Numbered from the stretch's first letter, positions 46,692-57,508 are shown. The stretch is 64,000 bases of DNA from Microbacterium sp. SORGH_AS_0428 (GCF_031453615.1 NZ_JAVIZT010000001.1:744001-808000); one strand, 5' to 3'. The notes: a model not told the origin generated them from the sequence alone. Numbers and translations: made by a program.

Positions 46692-47392
46692 TCAGTCGAA
46701 GCGCGGGCCGCGGGCCGCCGGGCGACGCGCCTCCGCGAGCGCCTGGCGCGCCGCGGTCATCGCGACCGACGAGGGATAGCCTCGGCGAGCGAGCTGACCG
46801 ACGAGCCTGCGCAGGGCGGCGTCGTCGTCGCGCCCTCCGATCGAGGTCGCTTTGCGCCGCGCGAACTCGAGAGCACGCTTGGCATCATCGTCGCCCACCG
46901 CACCCAGTGCGGCATCGGCGACGTCGCGCGGAACGCCGCGGCGCGCCATGGCCTGCGCGATCGCGACGCGCCCCTCACCCTTCCGGGAGACGCCGATGTG
47001 CACCAGCTGTTCAGCCAGGGCCGCATCGTCGAGATACGACAGGCGGAGGAAGTCCGTCACGATCTCCTCGACGGCGTCGCGCGACAGATCGCGCTGAGCG
47101 AGGAACGTGCGGGCTTCTCGTTCGGAGAGCGAGCGCGACCGGAGCTTGCGCAGGAGCGCATCGGACGCCGCCTGCGCGAGGGCCGCGTCATCCACCTCGG
47201 TATCGGTGTCGACGTCGTGCGACGCATCGAACGGCGAGGCGTCGCGCACACCGTCGGAATCGGGGGCGAAGAACGGACCGCTCCCCCGCGGGACCGACTC
47301 CTCGCGGGACCTCGCGGCGTCCGCCGCGCGTGCCCCGAAGAGCGGGATCACCGGGGCGAGGGCATCCGCCTCGCCCCGGTCGTCCTCGTGGG

Positions 47393-47396
<4 letters not shown>
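46692..47396 (-). CDS. recX: Regulatory protein RecX
   Basis: RecX binds RecA filaments and limits their activity. The RecX three-helix repeats occupy residues about 75-225 ([39 protein letters not shown]). The first about 75 residues are acidic and low-complexity, longer than in E. coli RecX but usual in this lineage. Its ATG overlaps the recA stop by four bases, so it is co-translated with recA. Confidence 0.93.
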
Positions 47397-48439
<1,043 letters not shown>

Positions 48440-48623
48440 GAGGGTTCCTTCTGCTCGATGTCGGTCGCCTGTAGGCTGCCGCGTCCACCCGGCACAGTGT
48501 CCGGCTTCGGCGGCAAGGCGTACGTGTCGTTGCGACATCTCCCACGGTAGGCAGGGCCTCCGACATCGCGTCGGAACACTCCGCATCCGTGGACAGACAT
48601 CCCTCGGACGCCGTCTGTGCAGA

Positions 48624-48653
48624 ACACTACGCGTGAATCGAACAGATCTTCGA
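48624..48653 (-). promoter_or_regulatory. recA promoter with LexA (SOS) box
   Basis: The palindrome TCGAACAGATCTTCGA (48638-48653) matches TCGAAC-N4-GTTCGA at 11 of 12 positions. On the minus strand a -10 TAGTGT (48624-48629) follows it, so the box covers the -35 place. The resulting recA leader is about 180 nt. Confidence 0.75.
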
Positions 48654-48666
48654 CGACACGCCGTCG

Positions 48667-48888
48667 TTATCGACGCGGTTCGAGCCGCCCCACTCCGTAC
48701 CGCCGGTTCGGCGGGACATCCATCTCCGCGCACAGGGCGAGCCAGACGTCGCGCGTCGACTCCCCCGCGGCCAACGCCTGCGCCGCGGTGCGATCGCCCG
48801 CACCGGCGAGCACCAGATCATCCACCAGATAGCCGCCGCGCGAGCCGAACTCGTCCCGGACGGCGCGATCGAATTCGCTGCGGCGCAT
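48667..48888 (-). CDS. DUF3046 domain protein
   Basis: A 73-aa protein matching DUF3046 ([29 protein letters not shown] ... [20 protein letters not shown]). It is a small actinobacterial family nearly always found just upstream of recA. Function is unknown. The start follows the clgR stop without a gap. Confidence 0.88.
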   Translation of the reverse strand: MRRSEFDRAVRDEFGSRGGYLVDDLVLAGAGDRTAAQALAAGESTRDVWLALCAEMDVPPNRRYGVGRLEPRR

Positions 48889-49197
48889 TCAGCGCAGCGA
48901 GAGTTCGGGGGATGCCATCGCGACCAGCTCGTCCGGAACCACGTCCGGGAAGGAGTTGATGCCTTCCAGAACCGACAGCCGGTCCGAGACCTCGCGCATG
49001 ATCGTGGAGATGGGAACATCCAGCGCCTCGGCGACGGCGCCGAGGATCTCGCTCGAGGCTTCCTTCTGCCCGCGCTCGACCTCGCTCAGGTATCCCAGCG
49101 CGACACTCGCGCGACTGGCGACCTGTCGAAGGGTGCGGCCCTTCTGCTGACGGAGCTCACGAAGGACTTCGCCGATCTCATGACGTACCAGGATCAT
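48889..49197 (-). CDS. clgR: XRE-family regulator ClgR-like
   Basis: A 102-aa helix-turn-helix protein. The XRE domain is in residues about 8-62 (LRELRQQKGRTLRQVASRASVALGYLSEVERGQKEAS), followed by a dimerisation tail. In actinobacteria ClgR activates clp protease and stress genes and lies next to pgsA and cinA, exactly as here. AAAGGAGGG lies 6 nt before the ATG. The C-terminus ends SPELSLR; I did not verify the LAA-like degron known in Streptomyces. Confidence 0.85.
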   Translation of the reverse strand: MILVRHEIGEVLRELRQQKGRTLRQVASRASVALGYLSEVERGQKEASSEILGAVAEALDVPISTIMREVSDRLSVLEGINSFPDVVPDELVAMASPELSLR

Positions 49198-49226
49198 TTC
49201 GAGCCCTCCTTTTACCGAATCCGTCG

Positions 49227-49239
49227 TGCACCGGGTGCA
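49227..49239. promoter_or_regulatory. 13-bp palindrome upstream of clgR
   Basis: TGCACCGGGTGCA is a perfect 13-bp palindrome 30 bp upstream of the clgR start. On the minus strand it immediately follows a possible TTATGC -10. It is a candidate operator, with no known match that I can name. Confidence 0.4.
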
Positions 49240-49337
49240 TAACGCTACAACAGTGCGTGCGGCCAATCTAATCCCGCGCCGCTGGGTGACGGATGAGAAT
49301 CGCACAACGTAACCCAGTGGTAACCCGATCTGTTCCC

Positions 49338-49880
49338 TCAGAGCGCCTCGAGCACCATCCGCAGCGCGCGCCGCGCGGTGCGCTGACGGATCTGCTCCCG
49401 GTCGCCGTCGAGCTGCAGCAACTCGACTCTCGTGCCCAGCGGCGTCGACACCGCCACGAACACGGTTCCGACGGGTTGCCCGTCGGAGGACGTGGGCCCG
49501 GCGATCCCGGTCGTCGCGACACCGACATCCGCACCGGCGCCGTCCACCGCGACCGCCTCCCGCACGCCCTCGGCCATCTGACGCGCCACCTTCGCCTGAA
49601 CCGGTCCCCCGAGCTCCAGCACGAGCGGGTCGACGCCGAGCAGGCTCTGCTTGAGCGCGGTGGCGTAGGCGACGATCCCGCCGCGCACGACCTTCGATGC
49701 ACCGGCGACCGCGACCAGCTGGCTGCACACCTCACCGCCGGTCAGCGATTCGGCGATGCCGATGGTCCAGCCCAGCTCGCCGAGACGCTGGACGATGTGC
49801 TCCGCGTCCGTACGTCGCCCGCCGACGATCGAGGTCTGCTCATCGAGCGTGCTGTCGTCCATGAAGCGCTCAGCCGACAT
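49338..49880 (-). CDS. cinA: CinA C-terminal-domain protein (nicotinamide-nucleotide amidase)
   Basis: A 180-aa stand-alone CinA_C domain, deamidating NMN to NaMN in the pyridine nucleotide cycle (PncC type). Motifs: TIGIAESLTGGEVCSQLV, VRGGIVAYATALKQSLLGV and VGVATTGIAGPTSSDGQPVGTVFVAV. The N-terminal MoeA-like domain of full-length CinA is absent. ATG at 49880 follows a G-run and lies inside the end of pgsA (11-bp overlap); another ATG six codons later is possible. Confidence 0.92.
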   Translation of the reverse strand: MSAERFMDDSTLDEQTSIVGGRRTDAEHIVQRLGELGWTIGIAESLTGGEVCSQLVAVAGASKVVRGGIVAYATALKQSLLGVDPLVLELGGPVQAKVARQMAEGVREAVAVDGAGADVGVATTGIAGPTSSDGQPVGTVFVAVSTPLGTRVELLQLDGDREQIRQRTARRALRMVLEAL

Positions 49881-50454
49881 GGGCGCCCCCCGCACGACGT
49901 GCTCGGCGCCCCCGCACCTCGCTGACCACGTAGTCGATTCCGCTGGCGATCGTGAGGATGACGGCGATCCACATGGTGACCGTGTTCACGACGTGGATCC
50001 ATTCCCCGACCAGCGGAGCCAGCGGCGCGAGCGCGAGCGAGAGCGCGATGGCCTGAGCCACCGTCTTGAGCTTTCCCATCCAGGCCGCAGCGAGGACGTG
50101 GTCGCTGACGACCGCGAACCGGTACACGGTGATGCCGACCTCGCGAACCAGCACCACGATGGTCACCCACCACGGCAGCTCGCCGAGAATCGACAGGCCC
50201 ACGAAGGCGCATCCGGTGAGCGCCTTGTCGGCGATCGGATCCAGAAGCTTGCCGAGGTCTGTGACGATCTCGTAGCGCCGGGCGAGGTAGCCGTCGATGC
50301 CGTCCGTGGCGATCGCCACGACGAACAGCACAGTCGCCGCCCATCGCATCGCACCGCCCTCACCGGCATCGGCCAGCAGAAGCCAGAGGAAGACCGGCGC
50401 ACACAGGATGCGCACGATCGTGATCGCGTTGGGAAGCTGTCGGGGAACCGCCAC
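49870..50454 (-). CDS. pgsA: CDP-diacylglycerol--glycerol-3-phosphate 3-phosphatidyltransferase
   Basis: A membrane CDP-alcohol phosphatidyltransferase, 194 aa. The signature DG-x2-AR-x8-G-x3-D-x3-D is present as DGIDGYLARRYEIVTDLGKLLDPIADK. It makes the phosphatidylglycerol precursor. The GTG start at 50454 has TAGGCT exactly 6 nt upstream (50461-50466) and no Shine-Dalgarno sequence, so it begins a leaderless pgsA-cinA unit. Confidence 0.93.
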   Translation of the reverse strand: MAVPRQLPNAITIVRILCAPVFLWLLLADAGEGGAMRWAATVLFVVAIATDGIDGYLARRYEIVTDLGKLLDPIADKALTGCAFVGLSILGELPWWVTIVVLVREVGITVYRFAVVSDHVLAAAWMGKLKTVAQAIALSLALAPLAPLVGEWIHVVNTVTMWIAVILTIASGIDYVVSEVRGRRARRAGGAHVG

Positions 50455-50481
50455 GATGCGAGCCTAGCGAGCGGGGAGCAT

Positions 50482-53181
50482 TCAGTCGCGCCCGGTGAGG
50501 CTCCAGGCGTCTTCGGAGCCCTCTTCGCCGTCGACCACCTCGAGTCCGTCGAACTGCGAGTCCACCGCATCCGGTCCGTAGCGGTCGTCGACGGCCCCGC
50601 CGGCGGGCGGGTCCTCGCCGCGGAGGCGAGCGAGGACGCCGGGCAGCTGCTCGGGCGTCACCAGCACGTCGCGGGCCTTGGAACCTTCGGACGGACCCAC
50701 GATCTCGCGGGACTCCATGAGGTCCATGAGGCGTCCCGCCTTGGCGAAGCCGACGCGCAGCTTTCGCTGCAGCATCGAGGTCGATCCGAACTGCGTGCCC
50801 ACGACGAGTTCCGCCGCCGCGAGCAGGAGCTCGAGGTCGTCGCCGATGTCGGCGTCGATCTCCTTCTTCTCGGTGACGGCCGCCACATCCGCCCGGTACT
50901 CGGGACGGGCCTGGCCGGTGACGTGCTGCACGACCTTCTCGATCTCGGGCTCGCTGACCCAGGCGCCCTGCACGCGGATCGCCTTCGAGGCGCCCATCGG
51001 CAGGAAGAGGCCGTCTCCCTGACCGATGAGCCGGTCGGCGCCGGGCTGGTCGAGGATGACGCGGGAGTCGGTGACGCTGGTGACGGCGAAGGCGAGGCGC
51101 GACGGCACGTTGGCCTTGATAAGGCCCGTGACGACGTCGACGCTCGGGCGCTGGGTCGCCAGCACCAGGTGGATGCCGCTCGCACGCGCCAACTGGGTGA
51201 TGCGAACGATGGAGTCCTCGACGTCGCGCGGCGCGACCATCATGAGGTCGGCGAGCTCGTCGACCACGACGAGGAGGTAGGGATACGGCTTCAGCACGCG
51301 CTCGCTGCCCGCGGGCAGCTGGATCTGACCCGCCACGACCGCCTTGTTGAAGTCGTCGATGTGTCGGAATCCGAACGACGCGAGGTCGTCGTAGCGCATG
51401 TCCATTTCCTTCACGACCCACTGCAGCGCCTCGGCGGCCTTCTTGGGGTTCGTGATGATGGGCGTGATCAGGTGCGGGACTCCGGCGTAGGACGTGAGCT
51501 CGACGCGCTTCGGGTCGATGAGCACCATCCGCACCTCGGACGGCTTCGAGCGCATGAGCAGGCTCGTGATCATCGAGTTGACGAAGCTCGACTTTCCGGA
51601 GCCGGTGGAGCCCGCGACCAGGAGGTGAGGCATCTTCGCGAGATTGGCGACGACGAAGCCTCCGCCGACGTCCTTTCCCACACCGATCGTCATGGGATGC
51701 GTGGACTGCAGCGCGTTCTGGGAGCGCAGCACGTCGCCCAGCGTCACGATCTCGCGGTCGGTGTTGGGGATCTCGACGCCGATGGCGCTCTTGCCGGGGA
51801 TCGGCGCGAGGATGCGCACCTCGTTGGAGGCGACGGCGTAGGCGATGTTGTTGGTCAGCGCGGTGATGCGCTCCACCTTCACGCCCGGTCCGACCTCGAC
51901 CTCGTACTGCGTGACGGTCGGCCCGCGCGAGAAGCCCGTGACCTTCGCGTCGACCTTGAACTGCTCGAACACGCCCATGATGGCGCGCACGACCGCATCG
52001 TTCGCCTCGGAGCGCGTCTTCGGTGCCGATCCCGCGGCGAGGGCCGCGACCGAGGGCAGAGAGTAGGAGGCGGCAGGCGGAACGCGATCGCCGCTGCCGC
52101 CGAAGCCCTCGATGCCGTCGAGAGTCGGCTGGGGACCGGAGTCGCCGTCGTCCTGCAGGCCCGCAGCGGCGCGGCTGTCCGCGACCGCTCGTTCGGCCGC
52201 GGCGATGACCGAGGGATCGATGACCTCGGTGAGCGCCTCCGGCGCCCCCGGCAGCGGCGGTGCGGGACGCGCGGGCTCGAGGGCGTTGTCGAAACCGCCG
52301 GCGACCGGGCTGTCGGTGAACAGGAGCTCGGTCAGATCCTGCGAGCCGGCGCCCTCGTCGGGGTCCTGCTCACGTCCGGTCTTGTTCCGACGCCACCACG
52401 GCATGGCCTCTGTCGCATCGTCGTCTCCGGCGACAGAGCCGGCTGCGTCCTTCGAGCGCTCGGCCTTCTCGGCCGGGTCCTGCCGCTCCGCTCCGAACAT
52501 CCATGCGTACAGGTCGCCGAGGCGACGACCGATGCGGTTCGGGGGCGTACGGGTGAGGATGAGCACGCTGAGCACGGCCAGCAGGGTCAGCACGATGCCC
52601 GCGCCGACCGGCTGGAGCAGCAGCGCGAGAGGCTCCCCCGCCATCCAGCCGAAGAGGCCACCCGCGGTGCTGAGCGCGGGAAGGCCGGCCGACGGCTGCG
52701 GGCGCCCGCCGAGAACGTGGCAGAAGCCCGCGATGGTCAGGACGAAGAGCGCGAAACCGATTCCGATGCGGCCGTTGTCGTGCACCGATGCGGGATGGCG
52801 GAACAGCCAGCCGGCCAGCAGGACCAGGAAGACGGGCAGGATGAAGGAGACCCGGCCGACCAGCCCGCCGATGGAGTAGGCGCTGATGGCCGCCGAGACC
52901 TCGGTGCCGATGAAGAACCACTCGATCACGGCCCCGGCGACGGCGAGAAGGACGAGCAGGAACGGGAACCCGTCGCGACGCTGATCCTTCTCCAGCGTCT
53001 CGGGCCCGAACGTGCGGAACAGCCCGCCCGTGAGGTGCGCGAGTCCCATCCAGGCGCGGACGGCGACCGAGGGCCGATCGTCCTCTCCCACGTAGCGCTT
53101 GGGAGCGGGTTCCGGTTTGCGCGCGCGCGACGAACCGCCCTTCGCGGGGGCGCGACGCGTCGAGGCGGTACTGCGTGCCAT
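50482..53181 (-). CDS. ftsK: DNA translocase FtsK
   Basis: An 899-aa FtsK/SpoIIIE protein. Four to five N-terminal membrane helices (about residues 50-220) are followed by an acidic/proline linker, then the motor with Walker [12 protein letters not shown], Walker [14 protein letters not shown] and the conserved [29 protein letters not shown] segment. A C-terminal gamma winged-helix (about residues 795-855) reads KOPS-like sites. The ATG at 53181 has GGGAG close by; the upstream in-frame extension is not used. Confidence 0.97.
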   Translation of the reverse strand: MARSTASTRRAPAKGGSSRARKPEPAPKRYVGEDDRPSVAVRAWMGLAHLTGGLFRTFGPETLEKDQRRDGFPFLLVLLAVAGAVIEWFFIGTEVSAAISAYSIGGLVGRVSFILPVFLVLLAGWLFRHPASVHDNGRIGIGFALFVLTIAGFCHVLGGRPQPSAGLPALSTAGGLFGWMAGEPLALLLQPVGAGIVLTLLAVLSVLILTRTPPNRIGRRLGDLYAWMFGAERQDPAEKAERSKDAAGSVAGDDDATEAMPWWRRNKTGREQDPDEGAGSQDLTELLFTDSPVAGGFDNALEPARPAPPLPGAPEALTEVIDPSVIAAAERAVADSRAAAGLQDDGDSGPQPTLDGIEGFGGSGDRVPPAASYSLPSVAALAAGSAPKTRSEANDAVVRAIMGVFEQFKVDAKVTGFSRGPTVTQYEVEVGPGVKVERITALTNNIAYAVASNEVRILAPIPGKSAIGVEIPNTDREIVTLGDVLRSQNALQSTHPMTIGVGKDVGGGFVVANLAKMPHLLVAGSTGSGKSSFVNSMITSLLMRSKPSEVRMVLIDPKRVELTSYAGVPHLITPIITNPKKAAEALQWVVKEMDMRYDDLASFGFRHIDDFNKAVVAGQIQLPAGSERVLKPYPYLLVVVDELADLMMVAPRDVEDSIVRITQLARASGIHLVLATQRPSVDVVTGLIKANVPSRLAFAVTSVTDSRVILDQPGADRLIGQGDGLFLPMGASKAIRVQGAWVSEPEIEKVVQHVTGQARPEYRADVAAVTEKKEIDADIGDDLELLLAAAELVVGTQFGSTSMLQRKLRVGFAKAGRLMDLMESREIVGPSEGSKARDVLVTPEQLPGVLARLRGEDPPAGGAVDDRYGPDAVDSQFDGLEVVDGEEGSEDAWSLTGRD

Positions 53182-53237
53182 GCTCCCACGGTAGATCCGA
53201 CCTGCGACAGCGGTCGGTAGCCACGCGGCGAAGCGCC

Positions 53238-53732
53238 TCAGCGCAAGCGACGCACCATGGTGTCGCGCCCCTGGGCGGGAGAGGTCACGGCGAAGCCCTC
53301 GGAACGGTAGAGGGTCGCGGCGAAGTTGTCGCGCTCCACGCTGAGACTGAGGCGCGCGTAGCCCTCGGCCCGTGCCGCCGCCACCAGCTGCTGCAGCAGA
53401 GCGCGCCCCACCCCGTGGGCGCGCCACAGGGGGCGCACCCCGATCACGAGCTCCGGCACTCCCGTGCCGATGTACCCGAACCCCGGCTCGGTTCGCGGCA
53501 GCATCCGGTACCAGGCGGCGCCGATCCCTTCACCCTCCGGGCTCACCGCGACGAGACCCGTGTCGCCCGGCCGCTTCCACCCCGAGATGTATCGGGCGTG
53601 CTCCGGGGCCGCGAGGATCTCATGCCGCGGACGTGCCGCACCGGGCCGCCAGTTCGCGGCCTCGACCACCATGTCCGCGAGCAACACGCCGTCCGCCTGT
53701 TCGGCGGGGCGGATCCGGAAGCTCGCGGGCAT
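53238..53732 (-). CDS. GNAT family N-acetyltransferase
   Basis: A 164-aa acetyltransferase with the acetyl-CoA motif [20 protein letters not shown] (Q/RxxGxG/A) and a C-terminal [20 protein letters not shown]. The substrate is unknown. TATGAT (53739-53744) lies exactly 6 nt upstream of the ATG and is a near-perfect -10, so the mRNA is probably leaderless. Confidence 0.87.
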   Translation of the reverse strand: MPASFRIRPAEQADGVLLADMVVEAANWRPGAARPRHEILAAPEHARYISGWKRPGDTGLVAVSPEGEGIGAAWYRMLPRTEPGFGYIGTGVPELVIGVRPLWRAHGVGRALLQQLVAAARAEGYARLSLSVERDNFAATLYRSEGFAVTSPAQGRDTMVRRLR

Positions 53733-53756
53733 GCCCGGATCATAGCGATGAAGCGG

Positions 53757-55433
53757 TCAGGCCTCGATCACCAGCGGCACGATCATCGGGCGCCGACGCA
53801 GACGCTGGTTCACCCAGCGGCCGATCGTGCGGCGGACGACCTGCGAGAGGGCGTGCGTGTCGCGCACGCCCGAGCCCGCCGCCTCCGCGAGCGCCGCGGC
53901 GATCTTGGGCTTGACGTCCTCGAACACCGAGTCGTCCTCGGCGAAACCGCGCGCGTGGATCTCCGGTCCGGTGATGATGCGCCCCGTGGAGGCGTCCACC
54001 ACGACGATCACGGAGATGAAGCCCTCTTCCCCGAGGATGCGGCGGTCCTTGAGGTCTGCATCCGTGATCTCGCCCACGGTGGAGCCGTCGACGTAGACGA
54101 AGCCGATGTCGCGCTGACCGACGACGCGAGCCTCGCCGTCCTTGAGGTCGATGACCGTGCCGTTCTCGGCGAGGATCGTCCGTTCGGCGGGGATGCCGGT
54201 GTCCTGTGCGAGCTTGGCGTTGGCCATCAGATGGCGGTGCTCGCCGTGCACGGGCAGCACGTTGCGCGGCTGCAGGATGTTGTAGCAGTACAGCAGCTCG
54301 CCCGCGGCTGCGTGGCCCGAGACGTGCACCTTCGCGTTGCCCTTGTGGACGACGTTGGCGCCGAGCTTGGTCAGCCCGTCGATCACGCGGTAGATCGCGT
54401 TCTCGTTGCCGGGGATCTGGCTGGAGGCGAGGATCACGGTGTCGCCGGGGCCGGGCTCGATCTCGTGGTCGAGATTGGCCATCCGCGAGAGCACCGCCAT
54501 GGGCTCGCCCTGAGAACCGGTCGACATGTAGACGATGCGATCGTCGGGCAGGTCGCGCGCCTTCTTGTAGTCGATGAGCACACCGTCCGGCACCTTGAGG
54601 TAGCCGAGGTCCTGGGCGATCGTCATGTTGCGCACCATGCTGCGCCCGAGGAAGGCGACCCGACGCCCGTGGGCGGCCGCCGCGTCGATGACCTGCTGCA
54701 CGCGGTGTACGTGGCTCGAGAAGCTCGCCACGATCACCCGGCGCGGTGCACGACCGATGACCTGGTCGAGCACGGGACCGATGGAGCGCTCCAGCGGGGT
54801 GAACCCGGGGACGTCGGCGTTGGTGGAGTCGACGAGGAAGAGGTCGATTCCCTCCTCGCCCAGGCGCGCGAAGGCACGGAGGTCGGTGAGACGGCCGTCC
54901 AGGGGGAGCTGGTCCATCTTGAAGTCGCCGGTGGCCAGCGCCATGCCTGCGGGCGTGCGGATGGCGACGGCCAGGGCGTCGGGGATGGAGTGGTTCACCG
55001 CGACGAACTCGAGATCGAAGGGCCCGACCTGCTCGCGCTGACCCTCCGCGACCGTCAACGTGTACGACTTGACCCGGTGCTCCTTGAGCTTCGCCTCCAC
55101 GAGGGCGAGCGTCAGCCCCGAACCGATGAGGGGGATGTCGTTCTTGAGCTTCAACAGGTACGGCACGGCACCGATGTGGTCCTCGTGGCCGTGCGTCAGC
55201 ACGATTCCCACGATGTCGTCGAGCCGGTCGCGCAGGGGCGCGAAGTCGGGGAGGATCAGGTCCACGCCCGGCTGATGCTCCTCGGGGAAGAGCACGCCGC
55301 AGTCGACGACGAGGATCTTCCCGTCGTACTCGAAGATCGTCATGTTGCGACCGACCTCGCCCAGTCCTCCCAGGGGCGTGACGCGCAGCGTCCCCTGAGC
55401 GAGTGCGGGCGGATCGTAGACAGTGTTGGCCAT
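53757..55433 (-). CDS. rnj: Ribonuclease J
   Basis: A metallo-beta-lactamase/beta-CASP RNase of 558 aa for 5'-3' decay and rRNA maturation. The zinc site is LTHGHEDHIGA, with further motifs ATGDFKMD, SHVHRV and PVHGEHRHL. The C-terminal domain is complete. ATG at 55433 has GAGAGG upstream. The open frame extends another 59 codons upstream, but that includes a hairpin and is unlikely coding. It is downstream of dapA, as in many actinobacteria. Confidence 0.96.
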   Translation of the reverse strand: MANTVYDPPALAQGTLRVTPLGGLGEVGRNMTIFEYDGKILVVDCGVLFPEEHQPGVDLILPDFAPLRDRLDDIVGIVLTHGHEDHIGAVPYLLKLKNDIPLIGSGLTLALVEAKLKEHRVKSYTLTVAEGQREQVGPFDLEFVAVNHSIPDALAVAIRTPAGMALATGDFKMDQLPLDGRLTDLRAFARLGEEGIDLFLVDSTNADVPGFTPLERSIGPVLDQVIGRAPRRVIVASFSSHVHRVQQVIDAAAAHGRRVAFLGRSMVRNMTIAQDLGYLKVPDGVLIDYKKARDLPDDRIVYMSTGSQGEPMAVLSRMANLDHEIEPGPGDTVILASSQIPGNENAIYRVIDGLTKLGANVVHKGNAKVHVSGHAAAGELLYCYNILQPRNVLPVHGEHRHLMANAKLAQDTGIPAERTILAENGTVIDLKDGEARVVGQRDIGFVYVDGSTVGEITDADLKDRRILGEEGFISVIVVVDASTGRIITGPEIHARGFAEDDSVFEDVKPKIAAALAEAAGSGVRDTHALSQVVRRTIGRWVNQRLRRRPMIVPLVIEA

Positions 55434-55444
55434 ACGTACCTCTC

Positions 55445-55468
55445 CGGATGCGGCCTGCGCCGCATCCG
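55445..55468. repeat. Hairpin made of inverted GGATGCGG octamers, rnj leader
   Basis: A perfect 10-bp stem CGGATGCGGC/GCCGCATCCG with a 4-nt loop sits 11 bp upstream of the rnj start, next to its ribosome-binding site. A second 7-bp stem-loop is at 55475-55498. It may act as dapA terminator and/or rnj leader structure. Confidence 0.6.
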
Positions 55469-55527
55469 TGTTCTGCCCGCTGAAATGAAGGAGCGGGCTA
55501 TGGGGCTCGCCTCGTGGCGAGCGGTTG

Positions 55528-56505
55528 TCAGCGTGTGGTTCCGTGCACCTTCGGCAGCGCGCCGCCGGCAGCGGCGTTGCGGTCGGGACGGAAGTTGGAG
55601 AAATCGGCACCGGGGACGTCGCGCACCAGGGCGAGCTCGTCCTCGATGATGGCGGCCTCCCACTCCTCCGGCCCCACGAGAGGCAGGCGGACGCGGGGGC
55701 TCGAGATGCGGCCGAGGCCGTGGAGGATGTACTTCGCGCTCACGGTGCCCGGCACGTGCGTCATGACGGCCCGAACCAGCGGCTCGAGTCGCTTGTGCTC
55801 GGACGTCGCCGTGGCGAGGTCGCCGCGGTTCACCGCATCCACGATCGCACGGTAGGGGGCCGCCGCGATGTTCGCGGTGACGCCGATGAGACCCGACGCT
55901 CCGATCGCGAGGTGCGGCAGCACGTTCGCATCGTCGCCCGAGAAGTACATCAGGTCGGTCTGGTTGAGCACGCGGCTCACCTCGCTGAAGTCGCCCTTCG
56001 CATCCTTGATCGCCAGGATGTTCGGATGCTTGGCGAGGCGCAGGATCGTCTCGTACTTGATCGGCACGCCGGTACGGCCCGGGATGTCGTAGAGGATGAC
56101 GGGCAGATCCGTCGCGTCCGCCACGAGGCGGAAGTGCGTGAGGATGCCGGCCTGGGTCGGCTTGTTGTAGTACGGCGTGACGATCATGATGCCGTCCGCG
56201 CCGGCCTTCTCGCTCGCCCGGTACAGCTCGATCGCGTGAGCGGTCTCGTTCGAACCGCCGCCGGTGATGATCTTCGCTCGGCCGGACGCGACGCTCTTTC
56301 CGACCTCGACGAGACGGAGCTTCTCCGGGTCGGTCAGCGTCGAGGTCTCCCCCGTCGTACCGGTGACCACGATGCCGTCGGCTCCCGCGGTGATGACGTC
56401 GTCCATGTGCTTCTCGACGGCGGGCCAGTCCACCTCGCCGTCGGCGGTCATGGGAGTGACCAGCGCGACGAGCACCTGTCCGAAGGGGTTGCCCGTGTGC
56501 GTCAT
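55528..56505 (-). CDS. dapA: 4-hydroxy-tetrahydrodipicolinate synthase
   Basis: A 325-aa class-I aldolase for lysine/diaminopimelate synthesis. GTTGETSTL binds the pyruvate carboxylate; the Schiff-base Lys is in ILAIKDAKGD and the catalytic Tyr in VILYDIPGRTG. TAGCCT (56512-56517) is exactly 6 nt before the ATG, with no Shine-Dalgarno sequence (leaderless type). It lies 94 bp upstream of rnj on the same strand. Confidence 0.96.
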   Translation of the reverse strand: MTHTGNPFGQVLVALVTPMTADGEVDWPAVEKHMDDVITAGADGIVVTGTTGETSTLTDPEKLRLVEVGKSVASGRAKIITGGGSNETAHAIELYRASEKAGADGIMIVTPYYNKPTQAGILTHFRLVADATDLPVILYDIPGRTGVPIKYETILRLAKHPNILAIKDAKGDFSEVSRVLNQTDLMYFSGDDANVLPHLAIGASGLIGVTANIAAAPYRAIVDAVNRGDLATATSEHKRLEPLVRAVMTHVPGTVSAKYILHGLGRISSPRVRLPLVGPEEWEAAIIEDELALVRDVPGADFSNFRPDRNAAAGGALPKVHGTTR

Positions 56506-56585
56506 GTTCCCAGGCTATCGGTTCCGGCCGCCGCGACCCCACCGCATGAGCGCCGATCACCTTTCGCAGGCGGCGCGCGGATGCT

Positions 56586-56670
56586 GCGACATCTGCACGA
56601 CCGCTGGGGCTGGTGCGACCCCGCGCGGCATGTGGGGCAACGGGAGACTCAACGACCGTGCAGATGTCAC
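56586..56670. repeat. 85-bp inverted-terminus element, copy 1
   Basis: It starts GCGACATCTGCAC and ends GTGCAGATGTCAC, near-perfect terminal inverted repeats of 13 bp. It has the same length as copies 2 and 3. It ends 1 bp before the stop codon of the DUF559 gene and fills the gap to the dapA start. The interior shares CTGGGG and CCCGCGCGGC-like blocks with the other copies. Confidence 0.8.
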
Positions 56671-56671
56671 G

Positions 56672-57508
56672 TCACCGAAGGGAGGCGATCCGCATCCGTG
56701 ACAACGTCGCCGAGATCGCGCGCTGCACGCGCTGCCAGTCGTGCACGACGAGCGCATAGTCGAAGCGCAGCGTCTCGTACCCCTGGGCAGCCGCCTCGGC
56801 ATCACGCACCAGGTCCTTGTGGCGCAGGCTCGCGCCGTCGTGGTTGAGGCGGCCGTCGACCTCGATGATGAGCCTGCCGTCGACCAGGAAGTCCACGACG
56901 CCGACCCCTCGGACGAGGACCTGGCACTCCAGCGAGACGCCGAGCAGACGCAGTCGCAACCGGAGGAGCGATTCCAGCCCGCTGTCGGCATCCGGACGAG
57001 CGAGGTCGACGAGCCAGCGGAAGCGGGCAGGGAGACGCCTTCGCACCTCGTCCCTGTCCGCCCGGTCGAGCAGCCCGAGGCGCCACGCCGACTCGAACGC
57101 GGCGAAGAAGCTCTCTCCGCCGCAACAGGCCGCCAGATGGACGAGCGCCTGCACGATCGGCACGATGCCGAACGCAGACGCGCCCGCATCCCGGTGCACG
57201 ATGCAGGCGCAGGACGGATGCGGGTGCGCGCGACCGTCGGGGCCGAGCCAGACGTGCAGTGCCGGCCGGTCCTCCAGCACCCACACACCGAGGACGCGGA
57301 GCGCCGCGGCACACGCGAGCTCCCCGCCGTGGGCTGCAGCGTCTCGGACATCGGGGTGCGCACCCAGCGCGTACACGCCTTTGCGCACCCGCTCGATCGC
57401 ACCACGATCGGCGGCGCGAGCCAGCATGCTGCGCGACGCACCGATCTGGCCGGCGCGCGCGACTCCGCCGAGTGCGCGCAGCCTGTCGGCGATCGATGCG
57501 GAGTCCAT
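56672..57508 (-). CDS. DUF559 endonuclease-like protein with AbiEi-type N-terminal helix-turn-helix
   Basis: A 278-aa protein. The C-terminal third (about residues 180-275) matches DUF559, a PD-(D/E)XK fold related to very-short-patch-repair endonucleases: VVDFLVDGRLIIEVDGRLNHDG holds the D and ExD catalytic residues. The N-terminal 60 residues (IADRLRALGGVARAGQIGASRSMLARAADRGAIERVRKGVYAL) resemble the winged-helix of AbiEi-type antitoxins. Function is unknown; DNA binding and cleavage is a family-based inference. It is flanked on both sides by 85-bp repeats. Confidence 0.8.
   Translation of the reverse strand: MDSASIADRLRALGGVARAGQIGASRSMLARAADRGAIERVRKGVYALGAHPDVRDAAAHGGELACAAALRVLGVWVLEDRPALHVWLGPDGRAHPHPSCACIVHRDAGASAFGIVPIVQALVHLAACCGGESFFAAFESAWRLGLLDRADRDEVRRRLPARFRWLVDLARPDADSGLESLLRLRLRLLGVSLECQVLVRGVGVVDFLVDGRLIIEVDGRLNHDGASLRHKDLVRDAEAAAQGYETLRFDYALVVHDWQRVQRAISATLSRMRIASLR

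Noticed and set aside
49756-53220. 1154-codon open frame on the plus strand opposite pgsA-ftsK
   Set aside because: Antisense shadow caused by GC3 bias; ftsK and pgsA on the minus strand have full motif sets.
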